Shown in pieces: positions 45,298-54,321 of a stretch of DNA of 64,000 nucleotides; the stretch's first letter is position 1; each line of letters opens with the position of its first letter. Position numbers and translations under genes: made by a program. The stretch lies in contig NZ_JAJOMZ010000004.1 in assembly GCF_024699965.1 (NCBI RefSeq), positions 558,001 through 622,000 on the forward strand. Reading direction: 5' to 3'. The notes below the pieces were generated by a model. That model was not told the origin of the DNA, searched no databases, and saw nothing but the letters and a program-made list of their open reading frames with translations. Source of the DNA: Flavobacterium sp. J372. Its GTDB lineage: Bacteria > Bacteroidota > Bacteroidia > Flavobacteriales > Flavobacteriaceae.

Positions 45298-46773
45298 ATG
45301 TTCATACGATTTTTAAAGCTGGAGTGGAAGGCTTTTTTACGCTCTTCTTCATTTGGCACCAACATGGTACTTAAAGTATTCATGATTCTCGGCGCGCTAT
45401 ATTTCATTGCCGTGTTTCTTGCACTGGGCTTCGGCGCTTTCTATCTTATCAAAGAGAGCCTTAACCAGGATCCGCTTGTGGTAGTAAATAATTTCCTGAT
45501 TTATTACCTTATAGTCGATTTGGTAGTTAGGCTTTTCCTGCAGAAGATACCTGTCATAAATATACGCCCGCTGCTTACGCTGCCCATAAAACGCAGCACC
45601 ATCGTGAACTTTGCCATCGGCAAAAGCATGGCATCATTCTTCAATTACCTGCATGCTTTCTTCTTTATACCGTTTACCATAATATTGATACATGAAGGGT
45701 ATGACCCGCTTGCTGCCATCTTGTGGCATATAGGCGTGATGGTGCTTATTTACTGCAACAATTTCCTCAATACGCTGCTTAATAACAAAGACTGGCTTTT
45801 CGCTGTCTTTCTTGCATTTCTTTTCGGTTTCGGGGCGCTGCAGTATTACAATCTGTTTGACATCACTAAGGTTACTGCTCCCTTCTTCCAGAATCTTTAC
45901 AGCACTTACCATATGGTGGCCGTACCGGTTATCGCACTGATAGCTTTATGGGTAATCACATTCCGTTACTTTAAGCACAACCTGTACCTTGATACCGGCC
46001 TTAAAGGCAAAAGCGAAATTGCCGAGACAAAAGAGTACGCATTTCTTAACCGTTTCGGCACAATGGGTACTTTCCTTAAAAATGACATCAAGCTGATATT
46101 GCGCAACAAGCGCTCTAAAACAACGCTGCTCATGAGCTTCCTGTTTTTGTTCTACGGGCTGCTTTTCTTTACCGGAGGCATAGAGGCGTATGACAACCCA
46201 GCCATGAAAATGTTTGCCGGCATATTTGTATCGGGCGGGTTCATGTTTGTATTTGGCCAGTTTGTGCCAAGCTGGGACAGTGCCTACTATCCGCTCATGA
46301 TGAGCCAGAATATACAATACCGCGAGTACATAGCCTCAAAATGGTGGCTTGTAGTGGTGGGCACTGTTGCATCAGCCATACTATCTGCATTTTACTTGTA
46401 CTTTGGCATAGACACTTACCTAATAATATTGTCGGGAGCTGTTTTCAATATTGGTGTAAACTCACACCTTGTGCTGTTGGGTGGGGCGTTCATAAAAACA
46501 CCCATAGACCTCGCTTCGAGCAAGCAGGCTTTCGGAGATAAAAAAGCATTCAATATAAAGACCATGCTTATATCGCTGCCTAAAATGCTGCTGCCTATGG
46601 GTCTCTATGCTTTAGGGTACTACGGCTTTAAAAGCGCAGAAGTTGGCTACCTGCTGGTTGCGGGCGCGGGAGTGCTGGGTTTTGCTTTCCGTAACGCCGT
46701 CTTCAGAAAAATAGAGAAGATATACAAATCAGAGAAGTACTCAACCATAGCGGCCTATAAACAAAAAAGCTAA
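45298..46773 (+). CDS. DUF5687 membrane protein, probable ABC permease
   Basis: A 491-residue polytopic protein of the DUF5687 family, conserved in Bacteroidota beside an ABC ATPase. Twelve or so hydrophobic segments; the N-terminus MFIRFLKLEWKAFLRSSSFGTNM and a middle loop FLKNDIKLILRNKRSKTTLLMSF resemble the elbow and coupling helices of ABC-2 permeases. It likely forms the membrane part of an exporter or sensor with the ATPase that follows. The 75-bp gap to the ATPase contains short AATTCCAAAT repeats. Confidence 0.8.
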   Translation: MFIRFLKLEWKAFLRSSSFGTNMVLKVFMILGALYFIAVFLALGFGAFYLIKESLNQDPLVVVNNFLIYYLIVDLVVRLFLQKIPVINIRPLLTLPIKRSTIVNFAIGKSMASFFNYLHAFFFIPFTIILIHEGYDPLAAILWHIGVMVLIYCNNFLNTLLNNKDWLFAVFLAFLFGFGALQYYNLFDITKVTAPFFQNLYSTYHMVAVPVIALIALWVITFRYFKHNLYLDTGLKGKSEIAETKEYAFLNRFGTMGTFLKNDIKLILRNKRSKTTLLMSFLFLFYGLLFFTGGIEAYDNPAMKMFAGIFVSGGFMFVFGQFVPSWDSAYYPLMMSQNIQYREYIASKWWLVVVGTVASAILSAFYLYFGIDTYLIILSGAVFNIGVNSHLVLLGGAFIKTPIDLASSKQAFGDKKAFNIKTMLISLPKMLLPMGLYALGYYGFKSAEVGYLLVAGAGVLGFAFRNAVFRKIEKIYKSEKYSTIAAYKQKS

Positions 46774-46782
46774 TTGGGGAAA

Positions 46783-46830
46783 TTCCAAATCAAAATTCCA
46801 AATTACAATAAAAAATTAAATTCAAATTAC
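46783..46830. repeat. Short AT-rich direct repeats before the ABC ATPase gene
   Basis: AATTCCAAAT occurs twice within 20 bp, followed by AAATTACAA/CAAATTACAAC copies. Similar junk of this composition is common between Flavobacterium genes; no function is proposed. Confidence 0.4.
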
Positions 46831-46848
46831 AACAATCACAACCATACC

Positions 46849-47544
46849 ATGATACAAGTACAAGACCTACGCAAAACATATAACGGCACAACGGTGCTGC
46901 ACATTGGCAACCTCGAAATTAAAAAAGGTGAAAGCTTTGGCCTGGTGGGCAATAACGGGGCGGGTAAGACCACGTTCTTCAGCCTGTTGCTTGACCTGAT
47001 TGAACCATCGGCGGGACACATTACCTCAAATGGAGTGAAGATCAATGAAAGCGAAGCATGGAAACCTTTCACCTCTGCTTTTCTTGATGAGACATTCCTT
47101 ATAGGTTATCTCACTCCGGAAGAGTATTTTTACTTCATCGGCGAACTTCGCGGCCAGAGCAAGGCTGATGTTGATGCGCTGTTGGCAAAACATGCAGACT
47201 TTTTCAATAACGAAATATTAAACAGCAAAAAGTACATTCGCGACTTTTCAAAAGGGAACCAGAAAAAGGTGGGCATCATCGCTACGCTTATCGGCAACCC
47301 TGAAGTTATCATCCTTGATGAGCCATTCGCTAACCTTGACCCGACAACACAGTTCCGCCTAAAGAAAATCCTTCGCGAGCTGGCTGATGATAAGGATGTT
47401 ACCATACTGGTATCAAGCCATGACCTGCTGCACACGACTGAGGTGAGTGACCGTATTGTGGCCCTGCAAAAAGGGCAGGTAGTGAAAGACCTGCAAACAT
47501 CTCCTGAAACGCTTAAGGAATTAGAAGAGTTTTTTGCTGTGTAG
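46849..47544 (+). CDS. ABC transporter ATP-binding protein
   Basis: A 231-residue ATPase. Walker A GLVGNNGAGKTTFF, signature FSKGNQKKVG, Walker B VIILDEPFANLDP and the H-loop SSHDL are present. It probably pairs with the DUF5687 permease before it. I start at 46849 (MIQVQDLRKTY); a longer frame to 46774 reads through a repetitive gap and is unlike the family. It ends one base into the start region of the next small gene. Confidence 0.92.
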   Translation: MIQVQDLRKTYNGTTVLHIGNLEIKKGESFGLVGNNGAGKTTFFSLLLDLIEPSAGHITSNGVKINESEAWKPFTSAFLDETFLIGYLTPEEYFYFIGELRGQSKADVDALLAKHADFFNNEILNSKKYIRDFSKGNQKKVGIIATLIGNPEVIILDEPFANLDPTTQFRLKKILRELADDKDVTILVSSHDLLHTTEVSDRIVALQKGQVVKDLQTSPETLKELEEFFAV

Positions 47545-47573
47545 TGTCTTCATTCTACGCTAATCAGATATTA

Positions 47574-47813
47574 ATGGATTACCAAAAAATATTGCATGTT
47601 TCGGAAGATAGACTAAGATCAAAATTTCCCGAGATTGTTGATGGCATAAAGGATTGTATCATAAGCGGTTCTACCGGCGGTGAAATAATTTTTAATGTTG
47701 GAGGATATCTTAGTGATTTAAAGTTTAATAATCCTGAAGCATATGTAACAATCGAAAAGGAAATTAGTTCTTATCTAAAGATGTGTAAGGAAAACGGAAT
47801 CTTTTTTAAATAA
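47574..47813 (+). CDS. Hypothetical small protein
   Basis: A 79-residue soluble protein from the ATG at 47574 (a GTG at 47544 would add ten residues and overlap the ABC gene). Features: MDYQKILHVSEDRLRSKFPEIVDGIKDCIISGSTGGEIIFNVGGYLSDL. I do not recognise the family; the pattern is a mix of helix and strand. AT-rich compared with neighbours. It sits alone between the ABC gene and sprE, in a gap that is otherwise empty to 47987. It may be a recent gain. Confidence 0.6.
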   Translation: MDYQKILHVSEDRLRSKFPEIVDGIKDCIISGSTGGEIIFNVGGYLSDLKFNNPEAYVTIEKEISSYLKMCKENGIFFK

Positions 47814-47987
47814 ATGATATGCCACTAACTCCATAATACCCATATCCGCGCTAGTCCTTTCGAATAGTTTATATTGAAATATTAAAATCCCCTAAATCTT
47901 ACCCACTTTTCAAAAAGAAACGTATTTTTACCCTCTGCTATACTAAAAAAAGCTTTTAGCAGTTAAGAGATACAAATTGCTTTTACA

Positions 47988-50658
47988 TTGAAAACCAGCG
48001 GATTTAAATATATAATTGTCGCCGGGGCTGCTGCCTTTGCGATAGCGTGTTCTACAAAGAAAGACTCGTTTGTAAACCGTAACTGGCATGCTGTTAATAC
48101 AGAATACAACGTGTTGTACAACGGCGAACTGGCACTTGATGCGGGCCTTGTGGAGCTTAAGAAAACCTACAACGACAATTACTGGGAGATACTGCCAACA
48201 GAGCGCATGCAGCTTACCGAAGAGCAGATGGGCCCTACTGATGCCAAGAACCCTAACTTTGAGCGCAGCGAGACTAAAGCTACCAAGGCCATCCAGAAAC
48301 ACTCTATGAACATCGGCAACATGGAGCGCAACCCGCAGATGGACGAGGCGCACCTGCTGCTAGGCAAAACGCGTTATTATGACAACCGTTTTATACCCGC
48401 GCTTGAGGCTTTTAACTACATATTGTACAAGCACCCGCACAGTGATAAAATTTACGAAGCCAAGGTTTGGCGCGAGAAAACCAATCTTCGGCTGGAGAAT
48501 GAGGGCATTGCTATAAAAAACCTGAAAATCCTCATTAAAGAAAAAGAGCTTGAAGACCAGGTAAATGCTGATGCAAATGCCACACTGGCTCAGGCATATA
48601 TCGCTACCGAGTCGCTTGACAGCGCTGTGGCTCCGCTTAAAAAAGCGATAGACCTCACAAAAGAAAATGAAGAGCGTGCCCGTTACCGTTTCATTCTGGG
48701 GCAGGTATATGATAAGCTCAATCACAAAGACAGTGCCTATGCATCGTACCAAAGCGTGATTGATATGAACCGCAAGTCGCCGCGCAGGTATGTTATACAG
48801 GCACATGCAGCACAGGCAGGTCAGTTTGACTATACAAAAGGCGACACCCTTGCCTTTATGAAAAAATACCGAGACCTCCTGAAAGACCGTGAGAACAGGC
48901 CTTACCTTGATGTGATAAACCATCAGGTAGGGTTATTTTATGATAAGCAGGAAGATGATGCACGTGCCATACAATACTATAATACATCACTCAGGTCGAA
49001 GTCGGCAGACAAATACCTTAATGCCAGCAACCACCGTAACATTGCCGAGATTTATTTCAAGCAGGCAAGCTACGTGCTGGCCGGGATGTACTATGACAGC
49101 ACAATGGTTTTCCTGAACAACCGCACCCGTGAATACAGGCAGATAAAAAAGAAGCGCGATAACCTGGCCGATGTTATAAAATATGAAGCCATCGCCAATA
49201 CTAACGACAGTATATTGCGCCTGGTTGCCTACAGCGATACAGAGCGCCGTACCTTCTTCGAAAATTATATCGCCAGGCTAAAGGAGGAAGAGGCTAAGGC
49301 TAAAGAGCGTGCCGAGCGTCAGGCATCTCAACAGGCTGCAGCCAAAATGGGTGGCGGTATTGAGGCCCCGGACCCGGCATTTCTTGGTGACCAAAAAGCC
49401 AGGTCGTTAGATCGCAGTCTGGGAGACCAATCGGGGATGAAACCCAGAACACCTGCACAAGCCCCATCACCCGCAACAACAACGCCTATAACAGGTTCGG
49501 CAGGCAACAGCAAGTTTTATTTTTATAACCCATCTACCGTGTCATTCGGGATCATTGAGTTCCAGAAGCGCTGGGGTAAGCGCCCCCCTTACAGATAACT
49601 GGCGTTGGGCAGCCGAGCAGCGTAACCGTGGCAGCCAGGCCCAGGATGATACTGGTGATGATACAGCAGCTGCCGGGGAACGTTCAAAAGGTGAAGAAGA
49701 TAAAGTTGATGCACGGTACATGCCGGAGTTTTATATAAGCCAGCTGCCTACATCACAAAATGTGATAGACAGCCTGGCCAAAGACCGAAATTTTGCTTAC
49801 TATCAGCTTGGTACTATCTATCATGAAAAGTTCAGCGAGCACCAGCGTGCTGCAGATAAGCTTGAGAAGCTGCTGACCAATAATCCTGAAGAACGACTGA
49901 TATTGCCGTCATACTACAATCTCTATAAGATTTACCAGATTATAGACCCGACAAAGGCTGAGGTATATAAAAACAAAGTGTTGACACAATACCCGGACAG
50001 CCGTTATGCTGAGATTATCCGCAACCCGGGCAGTGATGCTATTGCACAAGGCACACCAGAGCAGGTATACAGGGCGCTGTTTAAAAAATATGAAAAAGGC
50101 GAGCTGCGAGAGATTGTAGCGCAGACCGATACTTACATAGAGAACTACACAGGTGAAGACATTGTATCTAAATTCGAGATGCTAAAGGCCAATATCTCCG
50201 GGAGGATGAAAGGTATAGAAGAGTATAAACAGGGTCTGAATTTTGTAGCGCTTAATTACCCTAATAGCCAGGAAGGTAAAGAAGCTGAGGCGTTGTTGAA
50301 GACCAACGTTCCGGCAATGGAGAAGGTAACTTTCGGAGCGCCATCAACTACATGGAAAATTATCTTTAAAGTAAAGCCACAGGATGCTAAAAACAAAGTG
50401 CTGACAGATAAGCTTCAGAAATTCATTAAAGAAGGGCTGAATAACAGCATTGTTCTTTCACAGGATATATATAGCATGGAAGAAGATTTTATCGTGCTAC
50501 ATGGCTTTAACAGCAAGCTTGCAGCTGTTGATGCGGTAACCATCCTTAAAGACTACAAAGGCTATAAGGTTGCTGAAACACCAATAATTATTTCAACGGA
50601 AGACTATAAAGTAGTACAAATCAAGAAAAACCTGCCGCAGTTTCAGGCCATAAAATAA
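47988..50658 (+). pseudogene. sprE: Gliding-motility / type IX secretion TPR lipoprotein SprE, one frameshift
   Basis: About 889 residues after repair, the length of SprE (PorW). A lipobox signal (KYIIVAGAAAFAIACSTKK) puts it in the outer membrane; the body is TPR repeats (AHLLLGKTRYYDNRFIPALEAF, YRFILGQVYDKLNHKDSAYASYQ, RNIAEIYFKQASYVLAGMYYD), then a Pro/Ala-rich linker and SKFYFYNPSTVSFGIIEFQKRWGKRPLTDNWRWA. SprE is needed for type IX secretion and gliding. The break is at C6 (49583-49588); removing one base restores the reading frame across GKRPLTDNW. Start is TTG at 47988. Confidence 0.87.
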
Positions 50659-50663
50659 AAGTT

Positions 50664-51059
50664 ATGTTTGAGAAGCCGCAAAAATCATATACCGACCTTT
50701 TAGGTAAGACCAACCGTATTGTAGAAGGCACTACTATAAAAGGAGACATCATTTCACAGGCCGATTTCCGCCTTGACGGTGAGCTTATAGGCAACTTCAC
50801 GACAAAAGGTAAAATAGTTATAGGCCCTGCGGGCAATGTAATTGGCGACATTAAATGCAAGAATGCTGATATTGAGGGGCGCTTCAACGGTAAAATTGAG
50901 GTTGCTGAAATTCTTAATGTAAAATCTAAGGCCCATATACACGGCGAGGTGGTAACAGGAAGGTTGTCTGTAGAGCCGGGAGCGGAGTTCAGCGCATCAT
51001 GCATTATGCGCACGCCTGTAAAACCCATAAAAGGCAATGAGCAGCAACAAGCCGGATAA
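50664..51059 (+). CDS. Bactofilin-family polymer-forming protein
   Basis: A 131-residue cytoplasmic bactofilin. The beta-helical core is visible as repeated strands: NRIVEGTTIKGDIISQADFRLDGELIGNFTTKGKIVIGPAGNVIGDIKCKNADIEGRFNGKIEVAEILNVKSKAHIHGEV. Bactofilins form non-nucleotide filaments that scaffold cell-shape or envelope enzymes. It is 5 bp after sprE and overlaps the next gene by 23 bp, joining gliding and ATP-synthase neighbourhoods. Family call is strong; its precise partner is unknown. Confidence 0.9.
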   Translation: MFEKPQKSYTDLLGKTNRIVEGTTIKGDIISQADFRLDGELIGNFTTKGKIVIGPAGNVIGDIKCKNADIEGRFNGKIEVAEILNVKSKAHIHGEVVTGRLSVEPGAEFSASCIMRTPVKPIKGNEQQQAG

Positions 51060-51264
51060 GAATCCGAACAAATGGCTGGTGCTCATAAGCCTGCCAATAC
51101 AAATGGGTATAGTGATATTCCTGTTTTCTTGGCTGGGCGGCTGGCTTGATGAAAAATACCCCAATAACAGCAAGATGTATGTAAAGATATTTACCTTGTT
51201 GGGTGTTTTCATCGCCTTGTATTATGTGATAAAGCAAGTGCAAAAACTTGATAAAAAATCCTGA
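51037..51264 (+). CDS. AtpZ/AtpI-like small membrane protein
   Basis: A 75-residue protein with two TM segments: WLVLISLPIQMGIVIFLFSWLGGWLDEKY and YVKIFTLLGVFIALYYVIKQV. The first TM with G-G-W-L-D after it matches the AtpZ/AtpI-type ATPase gene-1 family, small proteins encoded at the head of F-type ATPase operons and thought to help c-ring assembly or magnesium handling. It overlaps the bactofilin gene and touches the next gene (TGATG). Confidence 0.8.
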   Translation: MSSNKPDKNPNKWLVLISLPIQMGIVIFLFSWLGGWLDEKYPNNSKMYVKIFTLLGVFIALYYVIKQVQKLDKKS

Positions 51265-51656
51265 TGTTAAAAGAATATAGGCCATTATTGGCAACACTAC
51301 TTGCAGCGCTTGTTTTTTATATTATTAACAAAGCGCTTTTTTTAATACCTGAACTTTCTTTGTACTACGAGACTTACCATTATTCTCTTGAAGTATTGTT
51401 TGCGTTTTTTACATGCTGTTCATTGCTTATCGTGTTCCTGCTCACCAGGATACATAAATTGATGCCCGATAATACCGGTTATGCCTTTCTGGCTGCAACA
51501 ACCATAAAAATGGGATTCTGTTTTTTTATGCTTAGGCCAATACTTTCAGCCACTGAAAATGTGAAGTTTGAAAAGGCCAATTTCTTTGCGTTATTTATTC
51601 TTTTTTTAGCAACGGAAACTATTGTAACTATAAGATTATTAAATAAAAAACAATAA
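51264..51656 (+). CDS. DUF6168 membrane protein at the head of the ATPase operon
   Basis: A 130-residue protein with four hydrophobic segments (LLATLLAALVFYIINKALFL, LEVLFAFFTCCSLLIVFLL, YAFLAATTIKMGFCFFML, FFALFILFLATETIVTIRL). It holds the position of atpI and keeps the four-TM layout, so an AtpI-like assembly role is possible; family name DUF6168 is used in Flavobacteria. Starts on the stop of the AtpZ-like gene. Function inferred from position. Confidence 0.72.
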   Translation: MLKEYRPLLATLLAALVFYIINKALFLIPELSLYYETYHYSLEVLFAFFTCCSLLIVFLLTRIHKLMPDNTGYAFLAATTIKMGFCFFMLRPILSATENVKFEKANFFALFILFLATETIVTIRLLNKKQ

Positions 51657-51701
51657 TCAGCCAGTTTAGTGACAATAATTAAAAAAATAATTTTCGCGGC
51701 A

Positions 51702-51730
51702 TTGAAATATCAATATTTCATGTACCTTTG
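51702..51730 (+). promoter_or_regulatory. Promoter of the atpBEFHAG operon
   Basis: TTG at 51702-51704, 18-bp spacer, TACCTTTG at 51723-51730: a full consensus match in the 111-bp gap before atpB. It would drive the operon separately from the bactofilin/AtpZ genes. Confidence 0.85.
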
Positions 51731-51767
51731 CACCAAATTTCAGAACCTTAAAAATTAAGATTGAGGC

Positions 51768-52940
51768 ATGGTGATTTCAAATAGACCGCTTAAATTTATA
51801 ATGGCAGCTCTTGTTGCCGGCCTTTCTTTTGCAAGTTACGCCAACCCAACCCAGGATACTGTACATCACGATGTTGAAGTGGCTGATGTTGAGAATGTTT
51901 CGGTTCATGTTGATGAGCACGGTGCCGCCCTCGACGTAAAGACAAAAAACAAGCAGCACATTCTGCACCACGTTAAGGATTCTCACGATTTTACATTTTT
52001 CTCTGATGAGGCTGAGGGCAAACACTATGGTTTCCCGCTTCCGGTTATCCTTTGGGACAATGGTTTGAAAGTTTTCTCTTCAGCTAAATTCCACCATGGT
52101 GAGGAAGTTGCTGAGGTTGACGGCAACTACTATGTGCTTAACCACCACGATGGCAAAATATACAAGACAGATGCCAGCGGTAAGTTGAACTATGAAGGCG
52201 AAGGCCACGAGCATCCAACCAATGCAAAACCACTTGACTTCTCTATAACTAAGAGTGTGTTAATGATAATGGTAACCGCTTTGCTGATGTTCATCATCTT
52301 TAGCGGCCTTGCAAAAACATATCCTAAAAACGGAGGTATCGCTACAGGTTTCGGCCGTTTCTTTGAGCCGCTTGTAATCTATATCCGCGACGAGATTGCT
52401 ATCCCGAACATCGGCGAGAAGCACTATAAAAAATACATGAGCTACCTGCTTACCATATTCTTCTTTATATGGTTCCTTAACATCTTCGGGCTTACGCCGC
52501 TTGGTGTAAACGTAACAGGTAACTTTACGGTAACGGCAGCGCTTGCCATACTTACCTACCTTATTACAACATTTACAGCTAACAAAAATTACTGGGCCCA
52601 CATTTTCTGGATGCCGGGTGTGCCGTGGCCAATGAGGATAATCCTTGCGCCTATTGAATTGCTTGGTACAATTATTAAGCCGTTCTCATTGATGATACGT
52701 CTTTACGCCAACATCTTTGCAGGCCACATTGTATTGATGAGCATCATCGCCCTTATGTTCGTATTTAAAAACTGGATAGGCAGCACGCTTTCTTTCGGGC
52801 TTGCGTTTGTACTGTCAATCCTTGAGATATTGGTGGCGTTGTTACAGGCCTATATCTTTACCATGCTTTCAGCCCTTTATTTCGGCGCGGCAAATGAAGA
52901 ACACCATCATGAAGAGCACCACGAAGGAGCTCATCACTAA
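51768..52940 (+). CDS. atpB: F1Fo ATP synthase subunit a
   Basis: A 390-residue protein, longer than the ~270 of E. coli because of an N-terminal periplasmic extension. It has a signal peptide-like start (FIMAALVAGLSFASYA) then a His- and acid-rich domain (HHDVEVADVENVSVHVDEHGA; HILHHVKDSHDF) before the conserved core with five TM helices. SLMIRLYANIFAGHIVL carries the essential Arg next to the c-ring. A His tail (EEHHHEEHHEGAHH) ends the protein. The extension is usual in Bacteroidota. First gene after the operon promoter. Confidence 0.95.
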   Translation: MVISNRPLKFIMAALVAGLSFASYANPTQDTVHHDVEVADVENVSVHVDEHGAALDVKTKNKQHILHHVKDSHDFTFFSDEAEGKHYGFPLPVILWDNGLKVFSSAKFHHGEEVAEVDGNYYVLNHHDGKIYKTDASGKLNYEGEGHEHPTNAKPLDFSITKSVLMIMVTALLMFIIFSGLAKTYPKNGGIATGFGRFFEPLVIYIRDEIAIPNIGEKHYKKYMSYLLTIFFFIWFLNIFGLTPLGVNVTGNFTVTAALAILTYLITTFTANKNYWAHIFWMPGVPWPMRIILAPIELLGTIIKPFSLMIRLYANIFAGHIVLMSIIALMFVFKNWIGSTLSFGLAFVLSILEILVALLQAYIFTMLSALYFGAANEEHHHEEHHEGAHH

Positions 52941-52970
52941 AATTAGAATTTTAATTTAATTATATATATT

Positions 52971-53162
52971 ATGCAAATTCCAACAATTGTAGGTGCAGGC
53001 CTTATCGTAATCGGTGCCGGTCTTGGTATTGGTAAAATCGGTGGTTCTGCAATGGATGCTATCGCTCGTCAGCCTGAAGCTTCTGGTAAAATCCAGACAG
53101 CTATGCTTATTGCAGCAGCACTTATTGAAGGTATCGGTTTCGCGGCTCTTTTCGCTGCTTAA
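52971..53162 (+). CDS. atpE: F1Fo ATP synthase subunit c
   Basis: A 63-residue hairpin of two TM helices: IVGAGLIVIGAGLGIGKIGGSAMDAIARQPEASGKIQTAM then AALIEGIGFAALFAA. RQPE is the loop that contacts F1 and the Glu in ALIEGIGF is the proton carrier. The glycine-rich first helix packs the ring. It is followed by an 81-bp gap with a strong hairpin before atpF. Confidence 0.97.
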   Translation: MQIPTIVGAGLIVIGAGLGIGKIGGSAMDAIARQPEASGKIQTAMLIAAALIEGIGFAALFAA

Positions 53163-53173
53163 TCAAAAAAACA

Positions 53174-53210
53174 AAACAACAGCTGTAACGGTTGGTTGCC
53201 GCTGTTGTTT
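53174..53210 (+). terminator. Hairpin between atpE and atpF
   Basis: Perfect 10-bp stem AAACAACAGC/GCTGTTGTTT around a 17-nt loop, ending in TTT, directly after the atpE stop. It may slow the polymerase or protect the upstream atpE mRNA 3' end, helping produce many c subunits per complex; this use is inference. Confidence 0.65.
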
Positions 53211-53243
53211 AATTACAACAATAATTATTTTAATTAAGATATA

Positions 53244-53744
53244 ATGGAGAAGTTAATCAACGATTTCGCTTTCGGCCTGTTTTTCTGGCAGGTAATCATT
53301 TTTGTATTGCTTATCATCCTGCTTAAGAAGTTTGCATGGAAACCAATCCTTGACTCAGTTAACACACGTGAGCAGGGCATTAAAGATGCATTGGCGTCGG
53401 CTGAGGCTGCACGTAGAGAGATGCACAACCTTCAGGCTGATAACCAAAGAATACTTCAGGAAGCCAGGATGGAAAGGGATACTATGATTAAAGAAGCCCG
53501 CGAGATAAAAGAGAAGATGATTGCTGATGCAAAAGCTGAAGCACAGGCTGAAGGCGCGAAAATGATTGAACAGGCTAAAGCCTCAATCAACGCTGAGAAG
53601 AATGCGGCAATGGCTGAGCTTAAAGCACAGGTATCAGGCCTTTCTCTTGAAATCGCTGAAAAAATACTTAAGAATGAGCTTTCTAACAGGGAGGCGCAAA
53701 CCAGCCTTGTAGAGAAAATGCTTGGCGAAGTAAAATTAAACTAA
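53244..53744 (+). CDS. atpF: F1Fo ATP synthase subunit b
   Basis: A 166-residue protein: one N-terminal TM (FFWQVIIFVLLIILLKKFAW) then a long charged helix (EAARREMHNLQADNQRILQEARMERD, AEAQAEGAKMIEQAKASINAEKNAAM) forming the peripheral stalk. TLVEKML-like LVEKMLGEVKLN ends it. Length and layout are normal for AtpF. Preceded by the hairpin gap, and 7 bp before atpH. Confidence 0.95.
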   Translation: MEKLINDFAFGLFFWQVIIFVLLIILLKKFAWKPILDSVNTREQGIKDALASAEAARREMHNLQADNQRILQEARMERDTMIKEAREIKEKMIADAKAEAQAEGAKMIEQAKASINAEKNAAMAELKAQVSGLSLEIAEKILKNELSNREAQTSLVEKMLGEVKLN

Positions 53745-53751
53745 TAACGCT

Positions 53752-54285
53752 ATGACAGGTTCAAGAGCAGCAGTACGCTACGCAAAGGCAATCCTGGATA
53801 TGGCACAGGGGCAGGGCATAGCCGCACAGGTTAATGATGATATGGCGCTTATTGCAGAAACTATCAGCAACAACAGCGAATTGTCTTCATTTGTAAACAG
53901 CCCTACAATAAAAGCTGAAACCAAAGAAGCTGCACTAAGCGAAATATTTGCTTCAGCCAGCAATGTTACCAAAGGGCTTTTCCGTCTTTTGCTTGAAAAC
54001 AAAAGGTTTGATATTCTTAGCCATATCGCTGTTGAATATAAAAACCAGTTTGATGCAATGAATGGTGTTGAGGCTGCTACGGTAACAACAGCTTTCCCTA
54101 TCACTCCTGAACTTGAAGCGAAGGTGCTTGATAAGATAAAGGAGTTTTCAGACAAGAAGATTACGCTTAAAAATATAGTTGACCCTGAAATAATAGGCGG
54201 GTTCATATTAAGGGTGGGCGACAAGCAGTTCAATGCCTCTGTAGCCAAGAGCCTTACAACGTTAAAAAGAGAATTGAGTAATTAG
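53752..54285 (+). CDS. atpH: F1Fo ATP synthase subunit delta
   Basis: A 177-residue protein linking the b stalk to the alpha3beta3 head. Family features: RAAVRYAKAILDMAQGQG at the start, a helical N-terminal domain, and near the C-terminus LKNIVDPEIIGGFILRVGDKQFNASVAKSL, the delta signature. 36 bp before atpA. Confidence 0.95.
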   Translation: MTGSRAAVRYAKAILDMAQGQGIAAQVNDDMALIAETISNNSELSSFVNSPTIKAETKEAALSEIFASASNVTKGLFRLLLENKRFDILSHIAVEYKNQFDAMNGVEAATVTTAFPITPELEAKVLDKIKEFSDKKITLKNIVDPEIIGGFILRVGDKQFNASVAKSLTTLKRELSN

Positions 54286-54321
54286 TATTTATCGCACATT
54301 AGTGTCTAAATTATAATCAAG

